Assembly (NCBI GenBank): GCA_012845835.1
Contig: JABAKD010000023.1
Location: 7,887,147 to 7,951,146 of the forward strand
Length of the DNA: 64,000 nucleotides
From: Undaria pinnatifida
Lineage: Eukaryota > Sar > Phaeophyceae > Laminariales > Alariaceae
Direction of reading: 5' to 3'
This document shows positions 1-12,400 of the stretch, piece by piece. The translations under genes and the position numbers were made by a program. The stretch's first letter is position 1. Each line of letters starts with the position of its first letter. A model generated the notes under the pieces. It was not told where the DNA came from, searched no databases, and worked only from the letters and a program-made list of their open reading frames with translations.

Positions 1-402
1 TAATACCTCATATATTTATGAAGTCGAATGCTCGCACCATGAAGCTGAGCAGTGGCATCTCCCGCCAACCATTTCCCCATTTCCTTTCCTCACATCTTCT
101 CCTTTTTTTATCTGCTGCTGCTGCTGTTTCCTTTTCCCATAGTCTAGTTTATATATACCTGGTATATTGGTTTAGGACGATTAATAGCGCATCGAAATGT
201 TGGCCTGTCTGGTCGTCGCGCGAATGATTGCCCTCGAAGCCACATCTTTGCGGTGTGCTGGATATATAGAACACTTACCCACGGACTGGCCCACGTAGTC
301 ACGTGACTACGTAGTCCCACCGACTTCACATGTTTCCGCTTTTTTCCAGGCAGGGAAGGCAAAGAAAGCAGGGCATGTCATGGGCCGCAAGTGAGCGCAA
401 GT
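1..402. other. Left edge, no gene seen
   Basis: AT-leaning DNA with a short CTG run near 110-125. No coding or known repeat signature was recognised. Confidence 0.5.
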
Positions 403-966
403 GCGGGCCGGACCGGGCCGGGCCGATCTGAAAATCGCCATGGGCCGGGCCGGGCCGAGATTTTTGAAAATGTGTTAGGCCGGGCCGGGCCGGGCCGGAC
501 CGAGAGTTTTGAACATTTGGTGGGCCAGGCTGGGCCGGGCCGAGATTTTTGAAAAGTTGGTGGGCCGGGCCGGGCTGCGGCCCGTCGAGGGGAAATTGGA
601 CGGGCCGGGTCGGGCCGCGGCCCATTATTATCTGAAAATATGATGGGCCGGGCTGTGTCGCGGCCCATGAGATGTGGGCTTTAAATGGACCGCTCTGCCG
701 AGCCCATGAGGCGGCCCACGAGCTCTCACAGGCCGGCCCGGGCCGCGGCCAATGAAATGTGGTGTACTATTGCTGATATAATGTGTGCGATTGACGAAGT
801 CCACCCTGCCCATTAGATGGCCCACGCGTTTTTGTGCGCCGGCCCGGGCCGCGGCCCATCATATGTTATGTGCGGTAAGGACTACTATGACGACCTCGAC
901 GTCCGCCCTAACCGTGAGAGGCAACCAACCCCACATTTACTGGCCGAGACACGGGCCGGCCCGCGT
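403..966. repeat. GGGCC-rich degenerate tandem array
   Basis: Units of roughly 50-60 bases alternate GGGCC runs with an AT-rich spacer close to GAGATTTTTGAAAA (near 460, 540). The right part carries two copies of a block built on GGCCCGGGCC (near 731-750 and 841-860). Long open frames on both strands (Gly/Pro/Ala/Arg-rich) are a by-product of composition, not genes. Confidence 0.85.
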
Positions 967-1925
967 GTGACCTGCGCAAATAAAAGCCGCAGGAGAGCGG
1001 CTTACAGTTTGTTTCGCAGCAAAAAACTGCAACAACAACTGGCGAGGAAACAAAAGGATTCGATACTCGCGATGCACATACTGAACGAAAACTGAAGATG
1101 GTTTATAAATCAGACGTATCTCTGCACACCAAGCACGACCTGCTGTTGCTGCTGCCAGCGCCAGAGCAAACTATACCCCAGACAGAACGCAAGCAGAACC
1201 GAACAACAAACTGCCCTGAAAAACAACAACTAACTGCTGCTGTGTATACTGCCCCACAAAACAACCTTGTGGAGAGTGCAGCTGCTCATCCACATGTTGT
1301 GGCCTATCACGTCTCACGAGCACCACACTCTTTTAGACTACATACCCTACATCCCCTTCAACGACAGCCTGCACCTTTGCAGCAAGGCTTCGTAGCGCCT
1401 GCGCGCGTACGTGCTTTATCTCCGGCTGTTCGTCAAAGAGGACGGCTGAGTGGCTAAAGACCCCCACTAGAGAAGGAGTACCGCGTACATTTTCATCCGC
1501 GGCTGTTCGTCAAAGAGGACGGCTGAGTTGCTGAAGCCCCCCACGAGAGAAGCAGTACCCTTCCCAACAGCGTCTTGCAGAGGGGGGTAGGGACTCTGAC
1601 GAAGTGCCGCCCACATGATGATTGCGCTGTAGACTCGATGTCGACGGCATCGTGACCTGTGCCAGAGGAATTTAGATAAATATAACCATGAACGGGTATA
1701 GGAAGGAAATATTAGATGCGTATCATGGTATAAGCTGTTTCCTGTCTATACAGTACGAAGCACGAAGCAGATCATTGAAGTTATCAGATTTTTCTTGAAT
1801 TTATAACTTTATATAATTGCAATGCACAGCGGCATTTGTATTTTTAAATGATGATTTTCTTTCTGACAGTGTACCTATTAATTGACCATCGGATTGTTCA
1901 TCCGCGCACACTGTGGTCGAGCGGT
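967..1925. other. Intergenic, includes a two-copy direct repeat
   Basis: A direct repeat of about 60 bases with the core GGCTGTTCGTCAAAGAGGAC occurs at about 1422-1482 and 1501-1560. Nothing else was recognised. The open frame at 1098-1457 is Gln/Pro/His-rich and resembles no family I know. Confidence 0.5.
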
Positions 1926-2030
1926 TATATTTTTGTCCAAATCAGGTTTTGGAGAGAGGTCTTAAGCTCCGAAAAATGGAGGAACCCTATCACTCACAAA
2001 AAAAGTGGTGCACCTCTACTGCCATGGTTT
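1926..2030 (-). repeat. Family A fragment
   Basis: Carries only the terminal third (AGAGAGGTCTTAAGCTCC through AAAGTGGTGCACCTCTA). It faces the next copy head to head, so the two form an imperfect inverted repeat around 2030-2045. Confidence 0.7.
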
Positions 2031-2040
2031 ATAAAAGGAA

Positions 2041-2333
2041 GCGTGTTACGATAGAGGTGTGCACACCACTTTTCTCTTGAGTTTTTTTCGATTTTGGGAG
2101 CTTAAGACCTCTCCCAACAAATCATTTTTTGGAGAAAAATAAAAATGCTACATACAGCACCCGATGAGAAAGTTAACTATCTGGCCTAAACACGCCACCA
2201 ACGAGAATCAAGCAAATAAAATGGCTCGTATTTTCGACGGTTTCAGGCTTAGGAACCCTGCGTCATTCAGAAAAAAGTTGGGACAAAAAATGCCACCTCC
2301 ATGGTACGTAGAGCGTTCGTCGTAGCACGCGTC
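2041..2333 (+). mobile_element. Family A element (MITE-like)
   Basis: Starts GCGTGTTACGATAGAGGTG and ends GTCGTAGCACGCGTC. The interior has GGGAGCTTAAGACCTCTCCC and the CGTCATTCAG block in order. About 290 bases, non-coding. Confidence 0.8.
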
Positions 2334-3479
2334 CAAATGGGCTCCATACTATTTGTAAATTTAGTGGTTGCGAGCCTCAGAAAACAAAAAGCGTGAACCT
2401 CTGACTACTATTAATGGAGAGTACTCACTTTCTTTTCCTTCGTAGAGACGTTGCTATATTCGATTCCACCAGAGCCCCGGACGGCACTTCTGAGATCGGA
2501 GGCACGTGCCTCCGATCTATTTCCTAACTTTCCCGGATATTAAACGCCAACCTTATCACACGAAACCCATACCAATGATGCTTAAATTCGAATAATTACA
2601 GGTCTTTCGAGGCCGTATCTTAACACTGTCGTATGTGTCCAATGCCAACAGACGCACATCCATGCTACGTACGGTAGGGGGAGGGCGGGGGGGGGGGGGG
2701 GGGGCACCGTTTTTTTTTCCCGTGCGAAACTCCTTCTACACTTGAGGGAGATGTCTCTGTATAGACTATATGCCTCTCTCAATAACAAACAACAACAACA
2801 GCCGTTTGTGGCGGATGATGAACAAAAAGGCGCTATATAAGTGCTGCAGCAATCAGCATATAAATATATATACCCGATGAGGAACCCCATGCGGCGTGTT
2901 GAAGTATAACAGCAGTAATTGTTGAGGTATCATGTATGTTGTACAAAAAAAAAAGTAAGAACATATTGCAAAAAACAAGTGAATGAAGACGGTATTTCTA
3001 TCTAGTATGGCGATTTTGGGTGCGTGAGGAGCCCCGTCACTCCAGAACAAAAAACAAAGCTTGGCCAAAACACGCTACCTCTATCGTGTAGCGCGCGTGC
3101 GAGCTACACCAACCCAGCGTCAAATCAGACACACCAAACAGAAATCATGTATGCATTGTGCACCTTTCACAGGTCGAGCCCTCCTACGCTACGTACAATA
3201 TGGCTGTTGTTGTATGTTCGAAGATTGAGGTTCGGTATTATAACAAAACTTGGTAATTACACTACCCGACAAACAAAAATGAACTTGAGCGCCCGGCAAC
3301 AACGCACTATAACACACACGACAAGTCGAGGGTGTGCTTTCCCTCCCCGCCCCCTTTTTTTTGTGTGTAATAAATAATTCATCCTCTCTCTGCTATTATT
3401 AACAACATGTTTTTAGTAGACCTCTGTCCAGGTAACCATGCCTTTCGGTTCAGTAAAGGAAAGAAGAGTCGCTCTTGAC
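2334..3479. other. Intergenic, homopolymer G tract, no gene seen
   Basis: Contains a run of 18 G at 2687-2704 and the short palindrome AGATCGGAGGCACGTGCCTCCGATCT around 2492-2518 (stems of about 13 bases). No coding family was recognised. A T-rich/A-rich stretch lies near 2940-2960. Confidence 0.5.
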
Positions 3480-3489
3480 GTGTGCGAGT

Positions 3490-4000
3490 GGCTCTAACCC
3501 CCCCTCCATACCGTAACCTTGGCCCATACATAGAAGAACACCCATGTTTCGGGGACGCGTGCTACGATGGAGGCACTAAAAGGTATTATACCTCTTTTTG
3601 TCTGAAGCAATCCCTGTTCAATCCCGGGACTGACAAGGAGGTGCCCCCCCCGCCATACCATATCGTTGGTCCATAGTATAACACCCATTATTCGGGAACG
3701 ACGTGTGCAACGATGGAGGTACTAAAAGGTATTATACCCTTTTGTTGTCTGAAACACTCCCTGCTCAAACCCGGGACTGACAAGAAGGTGCCCCCCCCCC
3801 CCCCCCATACCGTAGCCTTGGTCCATAGTAGAACACCCACTTTTAGGGGACGCATGTTACGATGGAGGCATTAAACCTTTTTTGTCTGAAACAATCCCTG
3901 CTCAAACCCAGGACTGACAAGGAGATTTCCACCCCTACCGTAGCTTTGGTTCATAGTAGAACACCCATTTTTCGGGGACGCGTGCTACGATGGAGGCATT
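3490..4000 (+). repeat. Tandem array, about four units of 140-157 bases
   Basis: Each unit runs from a C-rich CCATACCGTA start through TAGAACACCCAT, a GACGCGTGCTACGATGGAGG block, and CTGAAGCAATCCCTG to GGGACTGACAAGGAGG. Units begin near 3506, 3651, 3806 and 3937. The inner GACGCG block equals the family A terminus, so the satellite appears to have grown from truncated A ends. Poly-C lengths differ between units (up to about 16 C near 3791). Confidence 0.85.
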
Positions 4001-4304
4001 AAAAAAAGGTACATACAAGTACCTCTTCTTTTTGTCTGAAGCAATCCATGTATGTGAACGTTTGGCCCGGGATTCTTTAATTAACCCAAAAAATCATTCG
4101 AATCTTGTTATTTTGTCATTTTTCAGAAGTAATTAATTGTCGTTGTATGCCGTGGAGGGTTTTTCATCCTCGGTACTTATGATAGCTTTAGAGCACTTTA
4201 TTTTTTCTCTCCAAATTTGTTTTTTTTTACCTCCTTAAGTGACAAACCTCAGAAAAAAAGAAAAATGGTCACCCTCTAGAACATATCGTCGTCTAGCACG
4301 CGTC
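3978..4304 (-). mobile_element. Family A element, degenerate
   Basis: Left terminus GACGCGTGCTACGATGGAGG is shared with the last satellite unit; right terminus is CGTCTAGCACGCGTC. The middle keeps TTTTTCATCC and CCTCAGAAAAAAAG but has lost other blocks. Confidence 0.65.
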
Positions 4305-4322
4305 AGGGGCCCACATAAGGTA

Positions 4323-4651
4323 GCCGGTCGCCCCGGTGGCGTATCTGGTTATCCTCCTGAGCCTGGTATAGGTCAGTTTCGTGAGTTCGGATCTCCCCGA
4401 GTGCATACTCACTCGTATAACTTCGTGGGGACTTTTTGTTGTGCACGAATTGACTTGCGGAAAGCGCAAGAGCCTGAGTAAGCTCGAGCAACATTCGATG
4501 AAAAATCGACGATCAGTGGGATTTGCTGAACCCTATGCGCGATAAAAATAGAAGGCAAGAACCGGGCGGGAAAAGGGACGACAGCTGTGACCACGGCTTG
4601 TCAGATGCCGGAAAGTAGATGCGTGTGAAAAAACAAACAAACAAACAAAAA
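4323..4651 (+). mobile_element. tRNA-derived SINE, copy 1
   Basis: The head GCCGGTCGCCCCGGTGGCG holds an A-box-like TGGCGTATCTGG. A B-box-like GAGTTCGGATCTCC follows about 55 bases later. Then comes a body of about 230 bases (landmarks GACTTGCGGAAAGCGC, CCCTATGCGCGATAAAAAT, CACGGCTTGTC) and an A-rich (AAAC)n tail at 4628-4650. Copies at 57081 and 59861 share the head, body and tail, which defines the family. Pol III promoter plus A-rich tail is the standard SINE plan; mobilising partner unknown. Confidence 0.88.
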
Positions 4652-5848
4652 TGTACAATACACAGCGACCAAACAAAAACGTTGATTCGATAACATCACA
4701 AAGAAAGGAAGAAAAGAGAGATGGTCCCGGTTGAGATCACCGTTGAGATATTATTGCAATTTTTTTATACTTCGATATACACATACGATGCATGCACGCC
4801 GCGATCAAGCCGCGAATTTTTTGCTCATGTCCTAAAGTGTCTCAGTTTGAACAGCGCTACTGTCATCGCCTATACCCACGCTCTCTGTCATATGCAAAAC
4901 TTGTAAGGGCTTACAAAGTTAAAGGTAGCATCACACCCCACATAAAAATGGAGGAGATGAACGGTTGGTGCCGTCGGAATATTGCATTTTTTACGTCAAT
5001 AATACAGGAGTATATTTTGATACATGCCGACCAAAACCGCACAGTCGGTCGACCCCCCGAACTCAATAATTGCCGAGCGATGCAACGATAATTTAATGAC
5101 CTACCATCCCTCTGTGCCGGAATGTAGACCGGGTGGGAGCTGGTTTCAAAAGTCAACTATTTCGCTGAAGAAAAGTTGGTCGGGCTACCTCAGAAGTAAC
5201 ACATCAAAAACCGCTTAAACAAAAGATGAACCATTGGTTGGTGCCGTCGAAATCTTGCCTCTTAAATTCGATGCGTAAGATACATACATACATGCCGATA
5301 AACCCCCTACACGCCTGGTTTATGGATTTACATATATATAGTCTATATGTGTACGTTAACCGGCACGAGCGGGTTCTTTATGCCTACCCCATTTTGCTCA
5401 AACAAACGCAGAACGGGCATAAATGCATTTCATCATGCATCGCACCTCCTATGTGATATATCTTCTACAACACCACATGTCTGAAGTTGACGAAATACAG
5501 ACTCGTTGACGTTGATCTCAGTAAGCGGGTTATGTTATGGCTGTTCAGTGCAGGTAGACCGGGCACCATAAAGCATATGACCATAGCACCTTCTAAACCC
5601 TCTACCCCCCAACGCAACACAAATCCCGCATATAACTCCCCTCGAACTAGACCCCACACCCAAGCTTTCTGGAGGAGGCAGACCACTACTTAGTACTAGC
5701 GCAACACGAGCGTCACTTTTTGCCTCGTGGGTAAAAACAAACCTGCTTCTTCTGGAGACAAGAAAAAAACACTTGAGGAAGGTGTTCGCATCTCCTTAAG
5801 AGAAAAGCAACAAACTAGATTACACAAGAAACAAAAGTGGTTTCAAAC
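4652..5848. other. Upstream region of the dynamin gene
   Basis: Holds a diverged direct repeat with TTGGTGCCGTCG at about 4964 and 5238, and between them a family B fragment at 5107-5192. No TATA box or other core promoter element could be supported. The probable 5' UTR is the A-rich stretch before 5849, but its start is not visible. Confidence 0.5.
5107..5192 (-). repeat. Family B fragment
   Basis: Matches the terminal 85 bases of B (GGGAGCTGGTTTCAAAA, TGAAGAAAAGTTGG, GGGCTACC). No second end nearby. Confidence 0.65.
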
Positions 5849-6490
5849 ATGACAAGCGGGGCCATCGACACCGAGATCGGCGCACGCCTAAGCCCGACTC
5901 TCGTAGCCCTGGAGCAGCTCCGATCTCTCCTCGAGGGGAACAAAGAGGTCTCCATCCCGGGGGTCGTCGTCGCCGGAGCGCAGAGCGCGGGGAAGTCCTC
6001 GGTTCTCGAGGCGCTCGCCGGCATGAAGCTTCCCCGAGGACAGAACATCACCACCCGCGTGCCTCTCATCCTTAGCCTGCAGTGCATCGCCGGCGCGCCC
6101 ACCCACGCTATCATCAGCGACGATCCCGGCATGGCCGACTCGATGTCATTCAACGTGGCTGATGTTGGACCGGCAATCGAAGAGTTCACTAAGAAGCTGG
6201 CCGGCGTCGGGTCGGGCGTCCGGGAAACGCCAATATACCTGAGGGTCATCCGCGACTCCGGTCCAACGCTGACGCTCATCGACCTTCCAGGCATTACGCA
6301 CAACTCTGCGGACGAAACCCAAGATATCCACTCGGAAACCGTCGGTCTGGTGACGAGGTACATCGAGAACGAAAACATGGTGATTCTGGTGGTGATTCCG
6401 GCGATGGACGACTTCGCCAACGCAGAAGCGGTGGCGCTCGCGAAGAAGTACGACCCCGAGGGCCGACGAACCCTCGGGGTGGTAACCAAG
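5849..6490 (+). CDS. Dynamin exon 1: GTPase core
   Basis: Codes for residues 1-214. It holds the P-loop GAQSAGKSS at 43-51, TTRVPL at 69-73 (dynamin TRRPL region), DLPG at 145-148 and the start of the G4 motif (VVTK, 211-214). The segment ENENMVILVVIPAMDDFANA (175-194) is typical of the dynamin G domain after switch II. The donor is AAG/GTATGC at 6490/6491; reading through it gives a stop 12 codons later. The exon is GC-rich with strong third-position GC, unlike the flanking AT-richer intron. A family A element begins only 11 bases inside the intron. Confidence 0.95.
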
Positions 6491-9400
6491 GTATGCTTTT
6501 GGACGCGTGCTACGATAGAGATTTGACGTTTCGTCTGAAATTTATGTTTTCTGAATGACGGAGCTCCTTAACCCAAAATCGCCGGAGAAAAAAAAATAAT
6601 GGGCCAATATTTTTTTCATGACTCTCGTCGTATACCCAGGGGCCATGGGATTTTTCATCCGAGGTGGTACGAAGCAGTTTTATTTTTCTCCTCAAATCAG
6701 TGTTTGCCTTAGAGAGGTCTTAACCTCCCAAATTGAGGAACCGCAGAAAAAAAGTGGTGCACCTCTCTCTATCGTAGCACGCGTCTGACTAATTCTAAGA
6801 TGATAGCCGCCCCCAAACAACCGGTGATTTCTTTAACGAACGTGTCATGGCTACTGGCGACACAAGGAAATATGTCACGAAAAAATATCTTTATCTTTAT
6901 TTCTTTGCTTGCAAAGGACGATCGAACGACGACGTCGGGGTGGCGAGGGGCACGGTATTTCAGGAGTTACGGCCAGGAGCTGGTTTCAAAACCGACGAAA
7001 TTGTTGAAGAAAGTTTGGGGGGGCTAGATCGTAGAACCACTCGTCTTTGGCTTGATGCCAGGGGCACTTTACGTTGTATCGAAACCCTAATATGTTGTAT
7101 TTCGAAACCTCACAAACTTAGTAAAGGAGTGGTTGTTCCGGTAGTAGGTTTGAATATCAAAATTTACGAGTATGTAGAGGAGGCGTTTTTTCGTAAAACT
7201 GGGCGTTAGTTTAGCATATCGACTCAACAAAGCATCGAATACTTTGTTTCTCCATTACTCGCCGTTCTCTCTATCGTTTGTTCTTGCGTTTTTGCTTGGG
7301 AAAACACGACTTTTCATTCGTGCAAACATTGTAGTAGTAGTAGACAAAATTCTCCACTTACTTACTTTCGTTGCGGCCATTTATTTATTACTTGGAAAAC
7401 AAGCTTTCACCTGTTGTTGTTGTTGTCGCCGTTTGTTCGATGAAGATTAATGTATTGTCAGAGTGTTTCGCCAGTGCTGGCTTCACCAGTAAAATGCCAT
7501 CCAGACGCGTGCTACGATAGGGACACGAAGCATATTTTTGGCTGAAAACTAAAATATCTCTATGTTTGTTGAAAGACAAAATTGCGCTTGTCTTCTGCGG
7601 CATTTTTTTTGTTCTTTTCTTTTTCGCGTCATAATGCACGGTGGTAGAGGTGCGCGGCGTATTTTTTCTGAGTTTCCGCCATCATTTTTGGGAGCTTAAG
7701 ACCTCCCCCAAAAACTAGCGTATGGAGAAAAATAAAACTGCTACCGTGGACGCTTCCTACCAAACATAGAGGAAGCACTGTTTGGACTAAAACATGTTTT
7801 CTGAATGACGGGGCTCCTTAGCCCAAAATTGTCGCAAATAAATAGCTTCCTTTATGGCATGATTTGTGGGAAATTGGTCATCAGCAAAGGCACCATATGG
7901 TCCCATACTTTAAACGCGTTGAATGCGTACATCGATCGTGTGGTGGAGTATGATGGTACTCGCGTACGTACGGGAACTTGCATGCTATCCTGTGGCCACA
8001 ACAACGATATTCCACTTTTGAGCCATCCCACGGTACGGCTGCAGCAGAAAGTCCCCGAGTTCCTTACATGAGGAACTCAATGTATCTCACCTTTCAAATG
8101 ACGTCAAAAGAGTTCGTTCGCACAACCCGACCAAGCTTCTACGGCTTAGTCCAAAAATATGATGTACTGGGGAAATTACTTCACCGACAGGTAGTTTCTC
8201 ACATGAGGAGCTCAAATGGCCAGGGACGTTTTAGGGCAAAAAGTGCAACCCCTACGCGAGTACCATCATCATGTTCCACGACAATCGATGTACGCATCCA
8301 CAAGCCTTGAACAAAAAGTTTGGGGCTATTATGCTATCATTGCTAATAATGACCAATTTCCCACAGCCTTCCCCGTAGCATCATGACGACCACACACACT
8401 TACTTCTACGTACTATACGGATGATATTATCCGCACAAACCAATCATCCGAACACTCCAACAACCATAGAGTCCCTCCAGTTCATCCCGCGCGGTCGGGA
8501 ACTCACCGTCACGACAGCAGTGTCCAGGTATGTATGTGTCGTGCTAGAACCAGTTAGTTATTCAGCACCAATAATGCTACATACACGTGTTATATGAAAA
8601 CATTACTACAGCTCGCAGTAGTACAACCGCCTCCCGGCTGGGTGCACACACCAAAACCATTCAAAATCCGAAAATCGAAACCCAACTAAAAAAGCGTATT
8701 ATTATCGAGGCACGAGAAAATAAGGGTTTTGTATGTACGGAAGAAGTTTGGGGTTACTGCACGTTGACCAATGAGATCAACGCGGGTGGTTACTTGTACT
8801 TGTCCTGGTATAGCAAAGGGAACCTTGGATCAGTTTGTCGTGTTGCTGATTAGCAAGCGAAGCACGCAGAGAAGAGAGGAGCATCGTCAGCAAGACAAGG
8901 TCAAGGTGTGATAGACTGGCTGATTTCTGGCTGATTGCTTGCTGCGACTGTTGCTGCGGTGAGACTTCGCTGGTACTGCCGTGGTGACTGCCGTGGCAAT
9001 AATTCGTTGTGACTACTGCTGTGGCGAGTGCTGCGGGCTGTCTCTGTGACGATGGGGGATTCGCCGGATGCTGTGGCCCCTGCTGCCGCCAGCGCTAAGG
9101 TGGAGGATACTTTGGGTGCCCGGGCCGCCAACTAAAAAAGCTAATAATTTATATACTACGCTATTAGGCCATTTCTTATGCAGTCGGATTCTGCCAGTCG
9201 AAAGCGGCCCTTTTCGACTGGACTTTTTTTCGACTGGATTCTTCTGGTCCTTCCTCTTATCGTCAGTCGAATCGATTTTATAGCTTTTGTGCTCTTCCTA
9301 GAGGCGGTTGGTGTGAGGGAGTACTACTGCTGTATGTACAGCAGTCGAAATCGATTGGCAGCTCTGTGCTTCGCGCTTTCTCCGCGAGCAACGGCTCGAC

Positions 9401-12400
9401 GAACCCTCGTCCCAGCGAGTTGGTGGCTTTGGGCTTAGCCGAAAGCCGCCAAAGCTACGTTCGTGGAGTTGCAATCAACCGAGAGCCACCAAAGGTACAG
9501 CAGGAGAAGCAGTTGTTGGCAGCATGGGATCGATACCGCGCGCTGCTGCCGTCGTGTGACACGCTGCTGGCGAGCGGAACTAGGAATGCGCCACTCTGAC
9601 TTGCGGCGAGAAGCAACAGGAGTGATAGCCACGCCAGCGTCAGCGCCTTGTATGATACTGCAGTGTGGTACCTGGTACGGGTGTGTGGCAGTGTGGCCGT
9701 GTGGGTGTGTGTTGGTGGTGGGATGAACGATGCGATCGGTTAAAAAAACATGAAAAAGCCCTTTTTCAACTGTCTGTAAGAAAGAAAGCCCGGTTTGGGC
9801 TTCAGCCGAGAAAGGCCGTTTTCGACTGACAAATCCGACTGTATAAGAAATGGCTTAACACTGCGGTAGACCGCACTAACAACCTATTACGCAGGGTATT
9901 TCGTGCCTACCTGCCGTCTGCATGATCGCCTGACAACCTCTCTCCACTAAACGCGCAGTAGTATATGCCTAACGAAGTAAAGTCACCCTCGTGTTCAATA
10001 GTAGTGCATACCTGCCGTCTTCATGATCGCCTGACAACCTCTACCAAACGCAGTAGTAGTAGCATATGCCTGACGAAGTATAGCCACCCTCGTGTTCAAC
10101 AGTTGGTGATATTGCATGCCCAGATCACCTCGCTTGTTGTAGTTGCAAGATATATCTCTGTCTTAGACTTGGCAACTTCAGAGCCCCACATCGGCACGGT
10201 GAAAATCATGGGTGAAAAATCGTACATTTTGAGCCAACAATGATGGGAAAAGGGAGCACAGGCAGATATACACTACTACCAACCTATCACGTAGGGTATT
10301 TCGTACACACCGTCTGCATGATAGCCTCCCAACCTATGCCAAACGAAGTATGACTAACGAAGTAACGGCACGGTGAAAATCACGGGTGAAAAATCGTACA
10401 TTTTGAGCCAATAATGATGAGAGAAGGGAGTACAGGCAGATATTCGGTAGACCACACTACTACCAACCTATTACGTAGGGTATTTGTACATGCCGTCTGC
10501 ATGATCGCCTCCCAACCTATGCCAAACGAAGTATGACGAACGAAGTAACGTAATCGAGCGCGGGTACACCAAGCGTCCCTTTCTAAACACTGAAGATTCG
10601 CACTTTTCCCTCTCGTGCTCAATGGTGGTGACATTGCATGATCACATCACCTCGCTCGTTGTATTTTGCAATATGTATCCCTTTAATATATTTAGCGATG
10701 TCAGAAAATAATGGTAGATACATGGGTGTACCTATTGAATGAAATATTTTGTCTTGCGATCCATGTATGATACAACAACAAATTATGAAGCTTCAACGCG
10801 TTATTTACTACACTCAAAGATTGCGTTACATACCACATCTAACAACATCAAATCTTCTAGAACAATAAACAATACCAGGCAGGTGATATAAATGGATGCC
10901 TTCTTGCTATAAACCGTCAAATTTGTCCCCTTGAGGGAGTAGTACTTTCCGCGCACATACATATTAGAATCAAAATCAGCCAGAGTAATAAACACTTCTA
11001 AGCAATTGGTATCACGTCAACATCTTTCTAGCCATCCATGACGTAGCTTTCATTCATCCCCCCTTCCCCCCTCCAACGCCCCCTCCTTCCCCACCACCCG
11101 CACCTTCGCCTAGACCTAGCACCACGCGTATAGCAAACCCCTACATATATGATAAATACGCGTGACCGGAGGATCACACAAAATGTTACGAAGATCAGTG
11201 TCGACCAAATCCTTGATCTCGTAGCTGGAGTGTATTTTCATATTGTATGTGAACTAAACCTCTTGAAAACCATCCCCCCCCCCACCCCCCCCACCCCGCC
11301 TTTTTTTTGTTTTTCTTCTTCGCGCTTTCTCTTGCTTAAACGCCCCACCTAGTATCGAAATCCGCCAGAGTAATAGACATTTACACGCCCTGGATATCGC
11401 CTCGTTATCGTTCTAGAGCCGTCCATGCCGCTGCTGCAATTAACACCCACCCCCACCCCCAACGCCCCCTCCTTTCCCACCACCCGCACCATCGCCTAGA
11501 CCTAGCACCACGCGTATAGCAAACCCCTACATCTATGCGACCTAAAGCCCTCCCTCCCCGCCCCTCGCCCCCCCCCAGCACATTTCCCCCCCCCTCCCCC
11601 ACAAGAAGGTTTTGTAGTTTCCACGCATAAATTGACCTGCCCCACCCGTCCCCTCCTCCCCCTCCCCCCCTCCCGCCCCTCCCCCCCCCTTCCCCCCCTC
11701 CCGCCCCCCCTCTTGATCAAAATCAGGCCCCCACGTCCTTAAAAACTCCGCCCTCCGCTCACCGGTTATTCGACTTACAGTATTCAATTGATAAACTGAT
11801 GCATTACCTTCCACAGCTGTCAGATTTTGTCCCCCTCAAAAACGGGTTTTATCATTTCCGCGCATAGACTGACTAACATCACCCTGTTGACCATGATATG
11901 TGCACTGTAGTTATAAGGGGAGTCGCCGACCTATATCCTTAATCAGGACACACAACCCGTGGTACGCGCAATCGGAGTATCACACACAGCTTGCAAAGAT
12001 GAGTTTCGACAAAATCTTCGATCTCACACAGCTGGAGTGTGCTTTAATTTTTATATTTCCTGGTAGTAACAGTGTTAGTGCTCTTACTCCAGAGGAATCA
12101 CAAGTTTCAAAACCTGATATAAATACGTGGGATATTGTACGTGGGGCCAGCGGGCTGCCTCCCTGCTCCGATTTGAATGTCGAAGAACCTAAATCTGCAG
12201 CAGGTGCACTACACCTGGAATTTGACCCTTGGGTGCAAATGTCCATGATATACTTATATGTCTTGTACCTTGTTGAGGGAGAGCAACAGTGATAATGCGC
12301 GTATTTGACCTAAATCATCAAGCATCATTCCAAGAGGTGGAATATCCTTGTGTACGTATAGACCATGGGATTTTTCCACCCGGCGGTGGCAGTTTATGTT

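Noticed and set aside
403-966. Gly/Pro/Arg-rich open frames on the minus strand
   Set aside because: They exist in two frames at once and follow the GGGCC repeat; no domain or start context.
3490-4000. CRISPR-like array
   Set aside because: Repeats of about 150 bases that include the spacers; eukaryotic satellite, no short repeat with unique spacers.
4323-4410. A real tRNA gene at the SINE head
   Set aside because: No cloverleaf closes, and the same head plus body and tail occurs three times.
6146-6489. Minus-strand ORFs of up to 224 residues opposite exon 1
   Set aside because: Shadow frames of the GC-rich GTPase exon.
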